Position numbers and translations under genes: made by a program
The notes under the pieces: model-generated
What the model saw: only the letters and a program-made list of their open reading frames with translations
Databases searched by the model: none
What the model was told of the DNA's origin: nothing
Shown here: positions 33,001 to 43,871 of the stretch, piece after piece
Position numbering within the stretch: the first letter of the stretch is position 1
Layout of the letters: the number at the start of each line of letters is the position of its first letter
Source of the DNA: Pyropia yezoensis
Taxonomy: Eukaryota > Rhodophyta > Bangiophyceae > Bangiales > Bangiaceae
Assembly (NCBI GenBank): GCA_009829735.1
Contig: CM020618.1
Span: 23,049,346 to 23,113,345 of the forward strand
Direction: 5' to 3'
Length of the DNA: 64,000 nt

Positions 33001-34718
33001 TGAGTCGGTTTCCTCGGCAGTGGTTTTGGAGTCAGTTGAGTAATCGCTGCTCGAATCCCGCAGGAATTCTTTGTGAACAATGGCGTTGACCTGCTTGCGC
33101 ACTTCTTTCTGCACGAGGGCCATCACACCTGGCGGCGCTCTTGTCGGATCTTGGGACAACGTGAAGCGAAGTGCCCGGGCTCGTTACAGTTGTAACAGAT
33201 GTCGTTGGCGCGTGTGTTGGGCGCGCTCGCCAGGTCCGGCGCGTCCGTGCGGAAGTCCTTTACCGGTGCGTAGGGTCGATCGACCGTCCGCTGCGGTTGA
33301 GCCGGGGCCGAGTCAATTTGACCAACCTTGATGAGGGGTGGGCGACTAGCCTTGATCGATTGACGCAGCCGATTGGCGCCCTCCCAAAAGCCTTAAGCTG
33401 CCTCGACAGAGTCCACCATCGTGTGGTTAGGGAACTGTCTGTCCCTTACGCGGACGTTGCGCTTGATCAGGTCAGATAGACCGTAGATGAAAACATCCTT
33501 CACATCTTGAGCGCTGAACAAGCCACACAGGCGATCGCAGGCAGCTTCCACCCGTGTTCCGAACACTCGAAGGACCTCCGTGTCCAGTTGGGACATCGTG
33601 ATGATGTCGGGGTACGCAGTTGCCAATGCGGCGTGCGTCGCATACTTGTTGAGAATCCAGTTGAAGCCGTCACCGTAAGTGGTCAGCTCGTAGCTCCCGC
33701 CTCGTACGATGGTGTTGGCGGCACTAGCGAAGGATCGCTTGGCCGCCTCGGCAAGCCGGAAGGCCATCAATGGATACGCTTGACCGAGAGTCAATCCTGC
33801 TGCGTCGCAAGCTCTGCGAGTGGTCGTCAAAAAGGTGGAAGCACCGAGAGGATTTCCTCCATTGAAGTAGTCTTGGCCTTGGAACGCGCCGTCCAGGCGC
33901 CTGTTCATCTTGCTGGTATCTTTTACCATGGACAGGGTATACTTCACGCTCCGACGGAGGAGGAATTACGTGCGGTAGTCCAGTTGTGACTTCAACCGAC
34001 TGTGACCCGGTCGAATAACCAGTTTGCGGTCACCCACCTCCATGAGACCATTCGCTGGTCCGGGTTGGCGGCGGCGCCGGCGACGGCGCTTGCGTCACGA
34101 CGACGAACTCTCAGAGCTTGAGTCCGTGCTTGACGAGCTTGGACTGGTCGGGGGGGAGGGATCTCCCTGACCGTCGGTACTTTCGTCCGAAGACGAGGAA
34201 GACGATGATGATGAATCATCAGACGATGTCCCATCAGCAACGGATGACGCGTCTCCCTCCCGTGGACTTGCACGCTTAGCCGTGGCCTCAGCTTTAAGGT
34301 TCTCGACTCGGCGCTCGAGTGCGCGGATCCGGCGGCTCTTCCCAGGAAGATTAACGATGGGCAATGCATGCTGCGAGGACGTTCCAGGCATATTGCCTGT
34401 CTCATCCTGGGCCACCGGCCGTCGGCTCGACGGCGTCCGCTGACGTACCCTCTGATTTGAGGGTTGCTTCCTCAGCTCCTCAAGATTGGTCGCCATCACG
34501 GCGTTGGCGTCTCGCAACGTCTGATTGACTGCCTCTTGGGCCTCAAGGCGGGAGCGAAGTGTCTCCACCACCGCCTTCAGGCTCTCCAACTCGGAGGTAG
34601 TCTTGACCTCCAAATTGGGAGTGGGGGGGATAACTTCCGCGGCTGGAAGGGGGCTCTTTCCGCTCCCTCCGCCTGGCGACGTGTAACAGAAAGGCAGGGC
34701 TGCTTGTGGTATAAAACT
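33001..34718 (-). pseudogene. gag: Element F gag remnants (coiled coil, capsid, CCHC)
   Basis: In transcript order: a heptad-like stretch with ELESLKAVVETLRSRLEAQE at about 34640-34500, a long Ser/Asp tract at about 34210-34100, a capsid-like segment at 33947-33393 (YGDGFNWILNKYATHA, VFIYGLSDLIKRNVRVRD), and a zinc knuckle at 33156-33197 (CYNCNEPGHFASRC, C-X2-C-X4-H-X4-C). Segments are in different frames. The 5' end is cut at about 34718, where the E LTR begins, so the start of this gag should continue to the right of base 64000 if E inserted into F. Confidence 0.75.
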
Positions 34719-35275
34719 CGATCCTCTCAGACACGTGTCAATATCCCTCGGGCGAAAGGGACAGATAACACAGAACGGGGAACTACGAAAGTGGTATGCC
34801 TGTTGCCTCACGTGCCTGCTCGCAGAGCAAACAGATACGCACGGTAGTGCACACGGGGAAGAGGAAAGCAAACGCGCAGTGGTCTATTTCCTGAGGGCGC
34901 GGGCCAAGGGCGCTTCGCTGTCCCTCTTAACGTGCATCTGGGGGAGCCTCGGCACGTTGGCTAGGTAGCCCCCCCATACCCCCCAGTGGCCCCGACCCGA
35001 GTCTAACCTCGTCAGGTCGGGGGTCACTATCACTACTAATTCTATTTCTACTCACTAATCTCACACTGAAATTCTCTCAAATCAAGTCCCTCACAAGTAT
35101 GCAAAAACCCATCAGAAATCCCTCTCTCACGTGTGGATAGCGTAGTCCACCGCATCCCATTGTCGGGCACGGGCCACGGCCGCCAATCATCACCACACGG
35201 CGGGCGTGTTCTGGCACCTGGTGCCCTCTGGTTGCAGTCCCGGGTCGGCGCCAAGTCGGGGCCAGGGATGCTACA
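34719..35275 (-). repeat. Element E 3' LTR
   Basis: On the minus strand it starts TGTAGCATCCCTGG at 35275 and ends about 34719. 34906-35275 matches 63638-64000, and 34719-34905 matches 43089-43283, so the split 5' LTR together equals this one. The outer end reads GAGAGGATCG rather than ending in CA; the boundary is where both copies stop matching. The TGTAGCA start resembles those of the C and D LTRs. Confidence 0.85.
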
Positions 35276-35292
35276 TAGCTCCCTCCCTCGTC
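35276..35292 (-). promoter_or_regulatory. Polypurine tract of E
   Basis: On the minus strand GACGAGGGAGGGAGCTA precedes the LTR start TGTAGC. Its position confirms which LTR is 3'. Confidence 0.65.
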
Positions 35293-35457
35293 CGGCACGT
35301 CCTCGGGCCGAACCAGGTGCCACCGTGCACAGCCTCGAGCACGTCCACACCGGTGTCGAGGTCGAGCGTCTTCACCCCGGTCACGATCACCTGCTCCGAT
35401 TCTGTCCCCCCCTTCTCCTTCACCTTGGCCCTCTCGTTCCCCCGGATTCTGGACGTC

Positions 35458-37572
35458 ATGTCCAGTTCCGAGATCCAAGCTGGGCCCGTGGATCCGGCGG
35501 CGAGTGTTGCGGAGGAGAACTCGGGTGGTCGCGCCCCTCTCCTGCCTCCGGTTCCTCGGGTGTCGGTGCCGGTGTCGGTCGCCACGGCGGGGGCGGATCG
35601 GGTTCCCCCGGCTTCTCCGTTGCAGCCGGTCGAGACCCCCCCGGTGGGTCTCCCGGAGATGCTTCTTGGGCAGGATCCTCTGGCGGGCCGGCGCTACTCC
35701 ACGGTGGTTGGCAACGCCAGTGCGGCCCAGTGCCAGCAGGATTGCCTGGCCATCTGGCGCAAGGAACTCCAGCGCGGAGTCTTGACTGAGATGGACAAGA
35801 CTCGTCTTCATGCGGCGGACCAGATGCGCCTGGCACAAGACCGCTCCCAGAGCTTCTCGGGTTCCTCTTGGGTGGCTCGCCTGGAGGATCTCCCCTTCGC
35901 GCTGGTACTGGATCTACCCTTGACCGATCGTCGCGTGTCTGCGTCCGTTCTTCGGTGGCCAGAGGAGGAAGGGTACGTCCATCGGGCGCTTAAGGTCTGG
36001 GATGAGGCGCTCAAGGGGTCGGGGAGCCTGAATTGTGATCCCCGTCCGAGCATGGTCGCTCTGGAGCCGCCTTTCTTGACCCGGAAGTACTCCAAATTGT
36101 CACCGGCGCGGGAGCAAGGCGAGCGACGCGGGCGCGAGCGTGACTTCATCGTGAGCTGCAACCATCAGGAGTTCTGGAAGCTGGACAAGGCTAACCGGGC
36201 GGCGTACTACCCCAAGGTCATCCCGCAGCAGCAGGAAGTCGAGATCCCGGTCGAGTTTGCTCCGTCCAGCATCCCCTTCACCTGGTACTTCCTGGACGCC
36301 TTGACTCAGGCGTCGATCAAGGCCTTCTTCCACTCCATCCCGTACATGATGTACACCTCCGAGATGACGGTCTTGGCGGCCAGCCACTGGCTCCACGAGG
36401 TCTTCGTGTCCAACCGGCTTTGGTTTCCCCCCGACCTCCTGATGGTCTTGATCGTCGACAAGTTGACCGTCGACTTCCTGTGCAGCCAGGACGAGGAGTA
36501 CAAGGAGCTCTTCCAGGCGATGATTGACTTCCGGCGTCGGCTACCGGTGCATGACCGGAGCTTCTTGAACGCGATCGCCGAGCAGAACAGCCCGCGTCGG
36601 GACGGCTCAGGTTGTGTGCAGGTGGTCTACCAGTCTTCTCCGGCCAAGGTGCAGCTGGCGACGCCGCTTCCGGCGTGGCCGCAGCTAGGCAGCATTCCTG
36701 CTCCGAGCGCCCTCGATCTCCTGCCAACTGGGCCGCCGGTACAAGAGTCGGCATGGGCCGCGGCGGTCGGTCGGGCGTCTGCGGCGGCTCCACTTCCTCC
36801 TGTTGTACCTGTCGCCCCGGTGGCCTCGCCTGATCCGTCGCGGGCGCGTTTGCGCCCTGCTCCGGCTGTGCCGGTGCGTCAAGCTCCGGCACCGCGCTTG
36901 TCTGCAGCGAGTCTTGGCGTGGCCGTCGGGTCGCCGACTACTCCGGCCGTTCTGCCTCGGGCGCTTTCTCCAAATGTCGGCGGCCCTGTGCCTCCTCTTG
37001 AGTTGGGGACCCCGGTTTCCGGTGCTATTGTGGACCGTCCGGTAGTGGCATCCTCGGGGCGGTTCGAGATCCCGGCGCCGACTCTGCGCCTTACCCGCTT
37101 CCGAGTGCCTGACTGGTACCTGAACCAAGGTGGTCCGACGTGCGACCAGTATGACGTTGGCATGATTGAAGACCAGCTGGGTCGTCTTCCGGTGCAAGTC
37201 GAAGGCGTCGGGTCTTCCCTGGTGCTGGGCACTTACGCCAGCGTCTTGAACAATGTGGTCGACCAGATGTTTGCTTGCGCGGACAGCGGCCAGATGTCGG
37301 ACAGCCCGGTAGTTGGCGAACTCCTGGCGGCTTTGACGCGGCATGGCGTGGCCCAGCAGTGGTCAGAGACCTTCACTGGTTTCCAGGGGCGCCGACAGGC
37401 ATATCTGGTTGAGCGAGAGCGCCCGGCAACTACCGGTACTGCTCCGATGGTGTCATACATGGAAGCGCCTCGCCCACCGCACTACGTCAACCCGCCTTCC
37501 TCCGGGTCCCGTCGTGCCGCGGAGGCAGCGCTGGAGGACGATCCCGCGGCGCAGCGTCCGCGCCGGGAGTAG
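35458..37572 (+). CDS. Element E convergent ORF (cORF), 704 aa, intact
   Basis: Opposite strand to E pol, stop 146 bases from the pol stop. ATG at 35458 gives MSSSEIQAGPVDP; the same frame is open further back to 35206 inside the LTR. Conserved core at about residues 240-375: AYYPKVIPQQQEVEIPVEFA, ASHWLHEVF, RLWFPPDLL, matching EQYYPKKP.WWPQVEVPYGF, ATQWLLEVM and LWHLPLRLV of C. A Pro/Ala-rich linker follows, then a C-terminal block (YASVLNNVVDQMFACADSGQ) and a basic end. No signal peptide, membrane segment or known catalytic motif. It has no lesion although E pol is wrecked. Function unknown. Confidence 0.85.
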   Translation: MSSSEIQAGPVDPAASVAEENSGGRAPLLPPVPRVSVPVSVATAGADRVPPASPLQPVETPPVGLPEMLLGQDPLAGRRYSTVVGNASAAQCQQDCLAIWRKELQRGVLTEMDKTRLHAADQMRLAQDRSQSFSGSSWVARLEDLPFALVLDLPLTDRRVSASVLRWPEEEGYVHRALKVWDEALKGSGSLNCDPRPSMVALEPPFLTRKYSKLSPAREQGERRGRERDFIVSCNHQEFWKLDKANRAAYYPKVIPQQQEVEIPVEFAPSSIPFTWYFLDALTQASIKAFFHSIPYMMYTSEMTVLAASHWLHEVFVSNRLWFPPDLLMVLIVDKLTVDFLCSQDEEYKELFQAMIDFRRRLPVHDRSFLNAIAEQNSPRRDGSGCVQVVYQSSPAKVQLATPLPAWPQLGSIPAPSALDLLPTGPPVQESAWAAAVGRASAAAPLPPVVPVAPVASPDPSRARLRPAPAVPVRQAPAPRLSAASLGVAVGSPTTPAVLPRALSPNVGGPVPPLELGTPVSGAIVDRPVVASSGRFEIPAPTLRLTRFRVPDWYLNQGGPTCDQYDVGMIEDQLGRLPVQVEGVGSSLVLGTYASVLNNVVDQMFACADSGQMSDSPVVGELLAALTRHGVAQQWSETFTGFQGRRQAYLVERERPATTGTAPMVSYMEAPRPPHYVNPPSSGSRRAAEAALEDDPAAQRPRRE

Positions 37573-37718
37573 GACTCGGAGGTAAGTAGGGTGAGAGTCT
37601 TGGGAGGAGCGAGGAGGGAAGAGGCGGAGGGAAGGATTGATCGAGCGGGTGCTTGTTTTTTCTTGATAGTTCCATGCTTGCATCGCGTGTTTTCCTTGAT
37701 ACATACGTTCCCTTCTTC
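37573..37718. other. Tail-to-tail spacer of cORF and pol in E
   Basis: 146 bases between two convergent stop codons. It must hold or adjoin the 3' ends of both transcripts; no clear polyadenylation signal is visible. Confidence 0.5.
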
Positions 37719-40700
37719 TCAATCCTCTTGTTCCGCGTCCGTTGCTGGTGAGCTCGGCTCGTCCCGAGGGTCTTGATCAGCCCCTTCCTCCTGGTCATCC
37801 TCCGAGTCCGATTCCAGGATCTTGCCGGCTCTGGCCACCGGAGTGCCCTCAATCCCGTTCAGTCGCGTGTAAGCGCAGACGTCCGCAATGGGTAACCGGT
37901 TTGAGGGTTCCCAGGTATTATCTGCCGGGTTAAGACCGAACCAGCGTACTCGCAGGTACAAGCGCCCGTCCCTCCAGGCGTGGTCGACAAACTTGACGTA
38001 GACATATTCTCGGCCTTCTTCTTGGTATAACCAGGGTACTGCGGCCCGCTTGCGCCGGGTCAAGTCCCGTTTGCTTGGCGGTGGAGCTCGAATGACATGG
38101 TCGCTGCTCACCCGGTACGGGGAGCCATCCACGTCTAGAAGAAAGGTCCAACCGTCCGTATTCAGGATATCATAAGGTCCATCCGTCTTACGCCCGTTCC
38201 AAGCACCCTTTCCTTAGTGTGACGCGGTACTGTATCGTGTGACGGGCGTGGAACTGACGTCTGCCAGTCGGCTTGTGTACCGTCCCAGGTCTGCACTTAA
38301 TAATCTATTCGTCGCGTAAGTACTCTACGTGACAAATCGAGAGCCGACCAATCCGCTGTTCCCCACTGGAAGCGTCCACCGTCGACGACCGCAATTGTTC
38401 GGACAGTCGCAGAGCGTGCCATCGCTGCAGGGGGCGATGGCGCCCTCGCGGTATCATCCGTATGCCGGGCGAGGAAGAGACAAAAATTAGAACAGAGACC
38501 GAGGAAAAACAAAAGCTGCACCGGACGCGCAGAGGGCAAGGAGGAGGGGGGGGGGGCAACGGGGGAGGAGCACCCGTGGGCCGTACACGGGCGAGGACGC
38601 TACCTTGCGTGGTGTGATCCGAACGATGATGCGCGTACATGGTGCGCACTCAGACTGCCGGCAGGCGGTACCACGGGGGGGGGGAGGGGCGGCGCACGTG
38701 GGTAGTGAGGAAAAGGGGTGAAGCAGCGCGATGCCCGCAAGCTGAGGCCGGCTACGAAGGGCGCGGGCACGTGGGGGCGTGTGACGTCGCAGGCGGAGTG
38801 GCCACGTCCGCATTTCAGATCCGGACGATCGAGGGAGGGACGGTGCAGGAGGTTCACATTAGCGCTCGACAATGCACATTAAGCCCGTCAAGTAGCGCGA
38901 TGTATCGCCGTACATCGTGATTAGACATAGCAGCGGCCGCTTAGTATGTCTGTACCGTTTGTGACGCCGTCACATGGTCCCACCAATGGGGGCAGCGTTA
39001 CACGTACACGTACAGCAAGCGAGTGGACCTTGGAATGGGCGTTAGAGTCCAGCTTCCCCCGGGTCTTGCCATGGTTGTCCACAACAACCCAGTCGCCACC
39101 ACCCAGTTCCTTGTTCTTTTCCCGAACGCCCTTGTCATAGTCCCGCTTGTATCGCTCCTGGGTCTTTGAGAGTGACCCCTTGACTCTTGGGAGCAGGAGC
39201 TTCAGTTGCCCCAGGAACTCATCCTTTGCCTTGGGACCTGACTTCAGTGCAGGCTGGAGACCGTCTGGTATTCTTTCCAGGGAGAAGTTGGTCAGCCGCA
39301 TTGGGGTGACAAAGTCGAGTGGAGGGACCCCCGTTGTCCGGTGAACTCGGAAGTTGCAGGCTAGAGTGAGGACAGCCAGGAGCTCGTCCCAGTCTTCTTG
39401 GTGCTCCTCCACGTAGTGCCGTAGCATGTCCACCAGGGTCCGGTTGAACCGTTCCACCTGGCCGTTCGTTTGCGGGTGGTACATCGTGGTGAACAAGTTC
39501 TTCATACCCATCAGGTCACAGACTCCTTGGACGAACAGGGATGCAAACTGGGGACCGTTGTCGGTTAAGACGGAGTCTGGAGGGCCATAGGCAGCTATCC
39601 AGTACTCGCAGAAGGCTGAAATGACATCCAGGGCCGTAATGGTCCTCTGCGGGATCTCTCGAGTGAACTTGGAGCACCGGTCACAAATGATGAGCAGGTA
39701 TATGTTGCCGCTGGATGTTTCAGGTAGGGGCCCCAGGATGTCCATGCTTAAGCTTGCAAAGGGCTCCGCCGCAGGGAATAGGCGTAGCTTAGAAGTCTTC
39801 TTCCTCTGGGACAACCGGTTCCTTGCACAAGAAACACAAGCCTCCAGGTGCTTATGGACGTCACTGGCCATGGTTTCCCAGTAGTAATGTCGTTGCATTG
39901 AAGCATACATCCGATTGATACCAGGATGTCCGGCCTGGGGAGACGAGTGCTCCAGGCGTAGGATGTCAGCTCGTAGACTTCGGGGTACGTAGACTTGAGT
40001 TGCCCCATCGAAGGGTGACACCCGTACCAGGAGTCCATCTGTAGACTCGGAGAAGCGACTGTTCCGGTTCAGGTCCATTTGGTGGCGAAGCTCCAATCAT
40101 TGAGGATCCGTCAGTTGTGCCTCCAGCATCCGGTGAATGGTTACCGGTTGATGAGTTTCAGGTGTCTCATACAGGGGAGCATGCCAGCCACGTCCGACGT
40201 TCGGGGGGATGAAACAAGGTATTTCCTCCGGGATAGGGCCGGTGTCGGCTGCAGGAGTCTCCAGCCGGGACATGGTGTCGGCGCAGTGGTGCTACCTCCC
40301 TGCTCTGGTGCACACCTTGTACTTGAATTCCGAAAGGCGTAAGCGCCACGGGGCGACCCTTCCTTGGCTGCTGTCCATGCACAGCAGCCACCTTAGGCGG
40401 GCGTGGTCCGTTCGGATGAGGAACTCTTGTCCTTCAAGATACGGGCGTAACAGGAAGCAAGCCCAGACGACCGCCAAGCACTCGCGCTCCGTCGTGGAAT
40501 AGTTCTTCTCGGCTGGAGTCAGGACGCCGCTGTAGTAGCCTATCGGGAGGAAGTGCCCATCAGGTTGTTGCTTGAGTAGAGAACACCCCACCTGGACGCC
40601 ACAGGCATCAGTCTCCAGGACAAAATGGCCCTCCCGCTTGGGTAACGCCAGTACTGGAGTGGTGGTCAGGCGCTTCTTGAGCTCTTCGAAGGCCGCGGTC

Positions 40701-42632
40701 TGCTTCTCGTCGAACACCGGGAGTTGTGCGGGAAGCTTCTTGCTGGTGAGCTTGGTCAATGGCCGGGCAATCAGGGCATAGTCCCGTACGAACCGGCGGT
40801 AGACGTTGCACATACCCAGGAAGCTCTTGAGTTCCGTCTGGGTCTTAGGTTGCCGTGCATGCCGGAGGGCCTAGATGTTTTTCTCGTTGACTCGGAGCTC
40901 CCCCGGGCTCAGCACGTGCCCCAGGTACTCCACTTCAGTCTCAAGCAGGTGGCACTTCTCGGCCTTCAGGGTAACTCCCGCCTTGGACAGGAGAGCCAGG
41001 ACCTCTTGAAGGTGCTCCAGGTGTTCCGCTGGGGTCTTAGACCAAACATGTTCTCCACCTTAGCCCCGACAGGATGATGTCGATGGCTCTTTGGAAGGTC
41101 GCCGGGGCATTGGTGAGACCAAAAGGAAGACGCTTGCATCGGAATAGTCCCAGGTGGCACGTGAAGGTAGTCTTGTTCTGGTCCTCGTCAGCCAGAGGGA
41201 TCTGCCAGTAACCGGCATTACAATCCAGCGTTGAGAAGAGGGTGGCATCACCAAGAAAGTCGATGCAATCATCCATCCGGGGTATCGGGTATACATCCTT
41301 GACTGTCATCTCGTTCAGACGCCTGTGGTCAACGCAGAAACGGAAGTGACCGCCAGGTTTCGGGACGACTACCACCGGGAAGGCCCACTCGCCATCAGAC
41401 GGCTCGATAACATCCATCTTGAGCATCTTGTTTACCTGCTTTTCAATCTCATCCCGGCGATGAGGTCCAGCCCGGTATGGTTGCAGGTGCACTGGCTTGG
41501 CATCTGGATTGAGTTGAATCCGGTGTACAGTGGCGTCCATCTTGCCCAGCTCTCCAGACCACAGGTGCCGATAGTCCTGGAGAAGCTTCTCCAGGGCCTC
41601 CTTCAAGTCGGGAGAGACATTTTCCTGGTTGACCTTCGGCATCCCGGATGGTGCTTGATCAGGCTTCGGGGTGACGCTGCTATCCTGCTCTTGTCTCGGA
41701 GGTACGTCTAAGGCCATTAAGTTGGATGCCAGTTCTTGCTGCAGGTTCAAGAGGTCTTCTTGCTCATAGCATGGGCGGACCCCCCGTAAGGCTCTGCTGT
41801 ACCAACTCGGGTGCCCTGGGCGAGGGTATTGGCTTCCGGCTCACGTTGACGATCAGCACCGAGAACGGGGTGTGCCTTTCTACCTTCTTGTGGTGTCCGT
41901 GGGCCAAGTATAACCGGTGTTTCGCCAGAAATCACTTACGTCCGTAGATCAGGCATTGACCTGCAGTCCGGGTCGTTACTTGAACCTTGGTCTCCGAGCG
42001 AGGAGGTAAGAGAACCGGTTTGAAGAGAGTCAAGGTAGAGGGTGGGATGCGTTCCTTCTTGTTCTTGACTACACGAACCTTGGCGTCCAGATGGTCCAGC
42101 ACCGGTGACACAAACCCATGGTTGAACTGCACCTTTCCTTCTCCGGGTAAGATACTCTTCATATGCTGCTTCTGGAATTCCCAGCCTAGGATGAGGGGGA
42201 CTGATAGAGTCTTGACTACTAGAAAGGGAAAAAGCATTGGTTCATTGGTGACATAGATGGCGATGGGAAGACGGCCAAGTGGTCGTTGGGTTTGACCTGA
42301 ATTGTCGACAATGTGGGTTCTGGTAGGCGCTCTCCAGGCAGGTCGACGCCAGCCCGGAGGTAACAGGTTCTCAGTGATGACGCTTGGTCCGGCTCCCGTG
42401 TCAACCACCGGCGTTACAGCTTGGGGGAGGCTATCCCCCACACGCATACGAGCATTAATCTTGAGGTTTTCCTTTCGCAGGACAAGCAAGGTCCCCTTGA
42501 ACAAACAGGGTGTCCAGGCGGCTACCAGTTTAGCAGGTAACTGCCGTCCTTTCTCCCGGCACGCAAGGGGAGACCGGGTAGAAGTACCCTGCCGTCATAG
42601 ATTCGGGAAGACACTTGTGGAGAGCGCCTGCC
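37719..42632 (-). pseudogene. pol: Element E pol (PR-RT-RH-IN-chromodomain), heavily damaged
   Basis: Minus strand, -1 frame relative to gag. Protease VVDTGAGPSV near 42390; RT 41750-41037 (HFRFCVDHRRLNEMTV, FSTLDCNAGYW); RNase H about 40660-40290 (LETDACGVQVGCSLL); integrase about 40030-39060 with H-H-C-C (EHSS..GHPG, CVSCARN), SMDILGPLP, LTDNGPQF, HPQTNGQVERF; chromodomain about 38040-37870 (LYLRVRWFGLNPADNTWEP). Lesions: RT stops right after CLV, where YLDD and its flanks have been removed; TAG at 40871-40873; shifts near 41935 and 40290; and the transposon at 38191-39041. Confidence 0.92.
38191..39041. mobile_element. 851-bp TIR transposon in E pol (Harbinger-like, TTA duplication)
   Basis: Left end CGCCCGTTCCAAG and complement of the right end CGCCCATTCCAAG form 13-bp TIRs with one mismatch; similarity resumes further in (GTGTGACGC/GTGTAACGC). 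TTA is present on both sides (38188-38190, 39042-39044). Removing the insert plus one TTA rejoins the integrase C-terminal region in one frame, strong proof of the boundaries. A three-base TTA/TAA target is typical of PIF/Harbinger (established). No transposase is encoded, so it is non-autonomous. The interior holds a 10-base G run and long unassigned DNA. Confidence 0.85.
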
Positions 42633-43088
42633 CTACTCGTTTCTTGGGTGCGAGGAGTCCTTGGAGGTTTCGGTCCCCAGGTCAAAGTCCGTAGGAGCTT
42701 CCCTTGCCAGAGCCTCCGTGATGCTCTGCAATGTTGCCACCCGGATTGCGTGTACCTGTGCCTTGTCCATCTTGGAGGCTGCTCGCCGGTCAGCCCAGTT
42801 GACCGCCTTTGCGGACACCAGTCCTTGACGCTTGAGCTTCTCGTGGAGGTCCTTGGGAATGGTCGGGCACTGGTAGGACATGTGGTCCTCCTTCTGGCAC
42901 AGCCAACAAGACCGGAACCGCTGGTTCTTGACCTGCTTGGGGGCGACTAGGGAAGGTTGCTCCTTAGAGACGAAGCCGCCCCACTTGTCCCCTGACCCCA
43001 TGGGTGAGGCCTCGCCAACTGCGAGTACCGGTACAGGGCTATCACCTCCCTTATACTTGTCGGGTCCGGGTCGAACTCGCGACAACGG
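42633..43088 (-). pseudogene. gag: Element E gag, nucleocapsid end only
   Basis: The minus-strand frame ends at TAG 42633-42635. It contains a zinc knuckle at 42867-42908 (CWLCQKEDHMSYQC) and a tail with PKDLHEKLKRQGLVSAKAVN. The capsid part is missing: homology to the LTR begins directly at 43089, so a deletion joined LTR and gag tail. The end of the frame reads AAGAAAC GAG TAG where B, C and D have the slippery GGGAAAC (42639-42645), so the frameshift site has decayed here. Confidence 0.8.
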
Positions 43089-43283
43089 CGATCCTCTCAG
43101 ACACGTGTCAATATCCCTCGGGGGAAAGGGACAGGTAACACAGAAAAGGGAACTAATAGAGTGGTATGCCTGTTGCCTCACGTGCCTGCTCGCAGAGCAA
43201 ACAGATACGCACGGTAGTGCACACGGGGAACAGGAAAGCAAACGCGCAGTTGTCTTTTTCCTGAGGGCGCGGGCCAAGGGCGC
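43089..43283 (-). repeat. Element E 5' LTR, inner part
   Basis: Matches 34719-34905 with few differences. It is cut at 43283 by the start of element C; the rest resumes at 63638. Confidence 0.88.
43279..43283. other. Target-site duplication of element C (left)
   Basis: GGCGC before the C 5' LTR corresponds to GGCGG at 63638-63642 after its 3' LTR (one mismatch). The uninterrupted copy of this site at about 34904-34915 has a single GGCGC, supporting insertion of C into the E LTR. Confidence 0.75.
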
Positions 43284-43752
43284 TGTGGCAGTATTGACCC
43301 CCAGGTAGGGGGGCAACATGTGCCATGCAAGGGGCGGCAGGCCACTAGCCTGACCCGATCCTCCCCCTGCATTTGGGTCCATATTCCCTAAGTTTGGGAT
43401 AGGTAGCTTAGTATTAGATCCAACTTGGATTTGAGGGTTTTCTGCATTTATCGTCTTGAATTTTCGTGTGGCCCGGTGGGCCGGTGCTGGGGTGGGAGAT
43501 TCTGAGTGGCGAGACTCTGAGGGGACCCTGGGGGTATAAGGGGAGGGACAGCGGGGCTTGGCCCTGCGTCCCCGTCCCGACCAAGAAACTGTTTGACCAC
43601 ACACCATCCTCTTGTTTGTCAGTGGGGGGTTTGCCCCACAACAGGGACAGAGTGTGTGCAACTTGCACTTCTTCCGGTTCCCCCGACACGGGAGGCAGCC
43701 CTTGTACACCGCTCCAACTTGGGTGCCGTGTGTGCAAGTGGTTTTTGCCACA
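43284..43752 (+). repeat. Element C 5' LTR
   Basis: 469 bases, TGTGGCAGTATTG to GCCACA. A TATAAG near 43535 in GGGGGTATAAGGGG is a candidate core promoter, shared with the 3' copy as GGATAAG. The first four bases are TGTG where the 3' copy has TGTA. Confidence 0.92.
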
Positions 43753-43773
43753 TTTGGTGGAGCAGCATGGGAC
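43753..43773 (+). promoter_or_regulatory. Putative primer-binding site of C
   Basis: TTTGGTGGAGCAGCATGGG follows the LTR end. TGGTGGAGCAGC is identical to the same position in D (50246) and one base from B, suggesting one primer tRNA for all three families. Confidence 0.65.
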
Positions 43774-43871
43774 AGAGGTAAACTTTACCTCCGGGTGCAC
43801 CCGTGTGTAGGGGGCCCTTTGTCTCAGAGAAACGGTGGACTTGGACCGTGTCATACGGATCGTCAGCCAAC

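Larger units (their letters stand above)
34719..43283 (-). mobile_element. Element E: minus-strand Ty3/gypsy element with cORF
   Basis: Read on the minus strand from 43283 leftwards: 5' LTR part, truncated gag, pol, cORF (on +), polypurine tract, 3' LTR ending near 34719. The outer part of the 5' LTR is displaced to 63638-64000 by insertion of element C. The 5' leader with primer-binding site and the capsid part of gag are deleted, and pol is broken by a deletion, stops, shifts and an 851-bp transposon. The two LTRs differ by roughly 5% by eye, so E is older than B. Confidence 0.88.

Noticed and set aside
35458..37572. Interpreting the cORF as an envelope gene
   Set aside because: It is on the opposite strand to gag-pol, with no signal peptide, membrane span or Cys-rich ectodomain pattern.
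35458..37572. Interpreting the cORF as an antisense shadow of pol
   Set aside because: It lies wholly outside pol, between pol and the 3' LTR, and is conserved as protein across families.
42633..43751. A 372-aa minus protein joining a Cys-rich N-terminus to the E zinc knuckle
   Set aside because: The N-terminal two thirds are antisense reading of the C and E LTRs; only the part below 43089 is gag.
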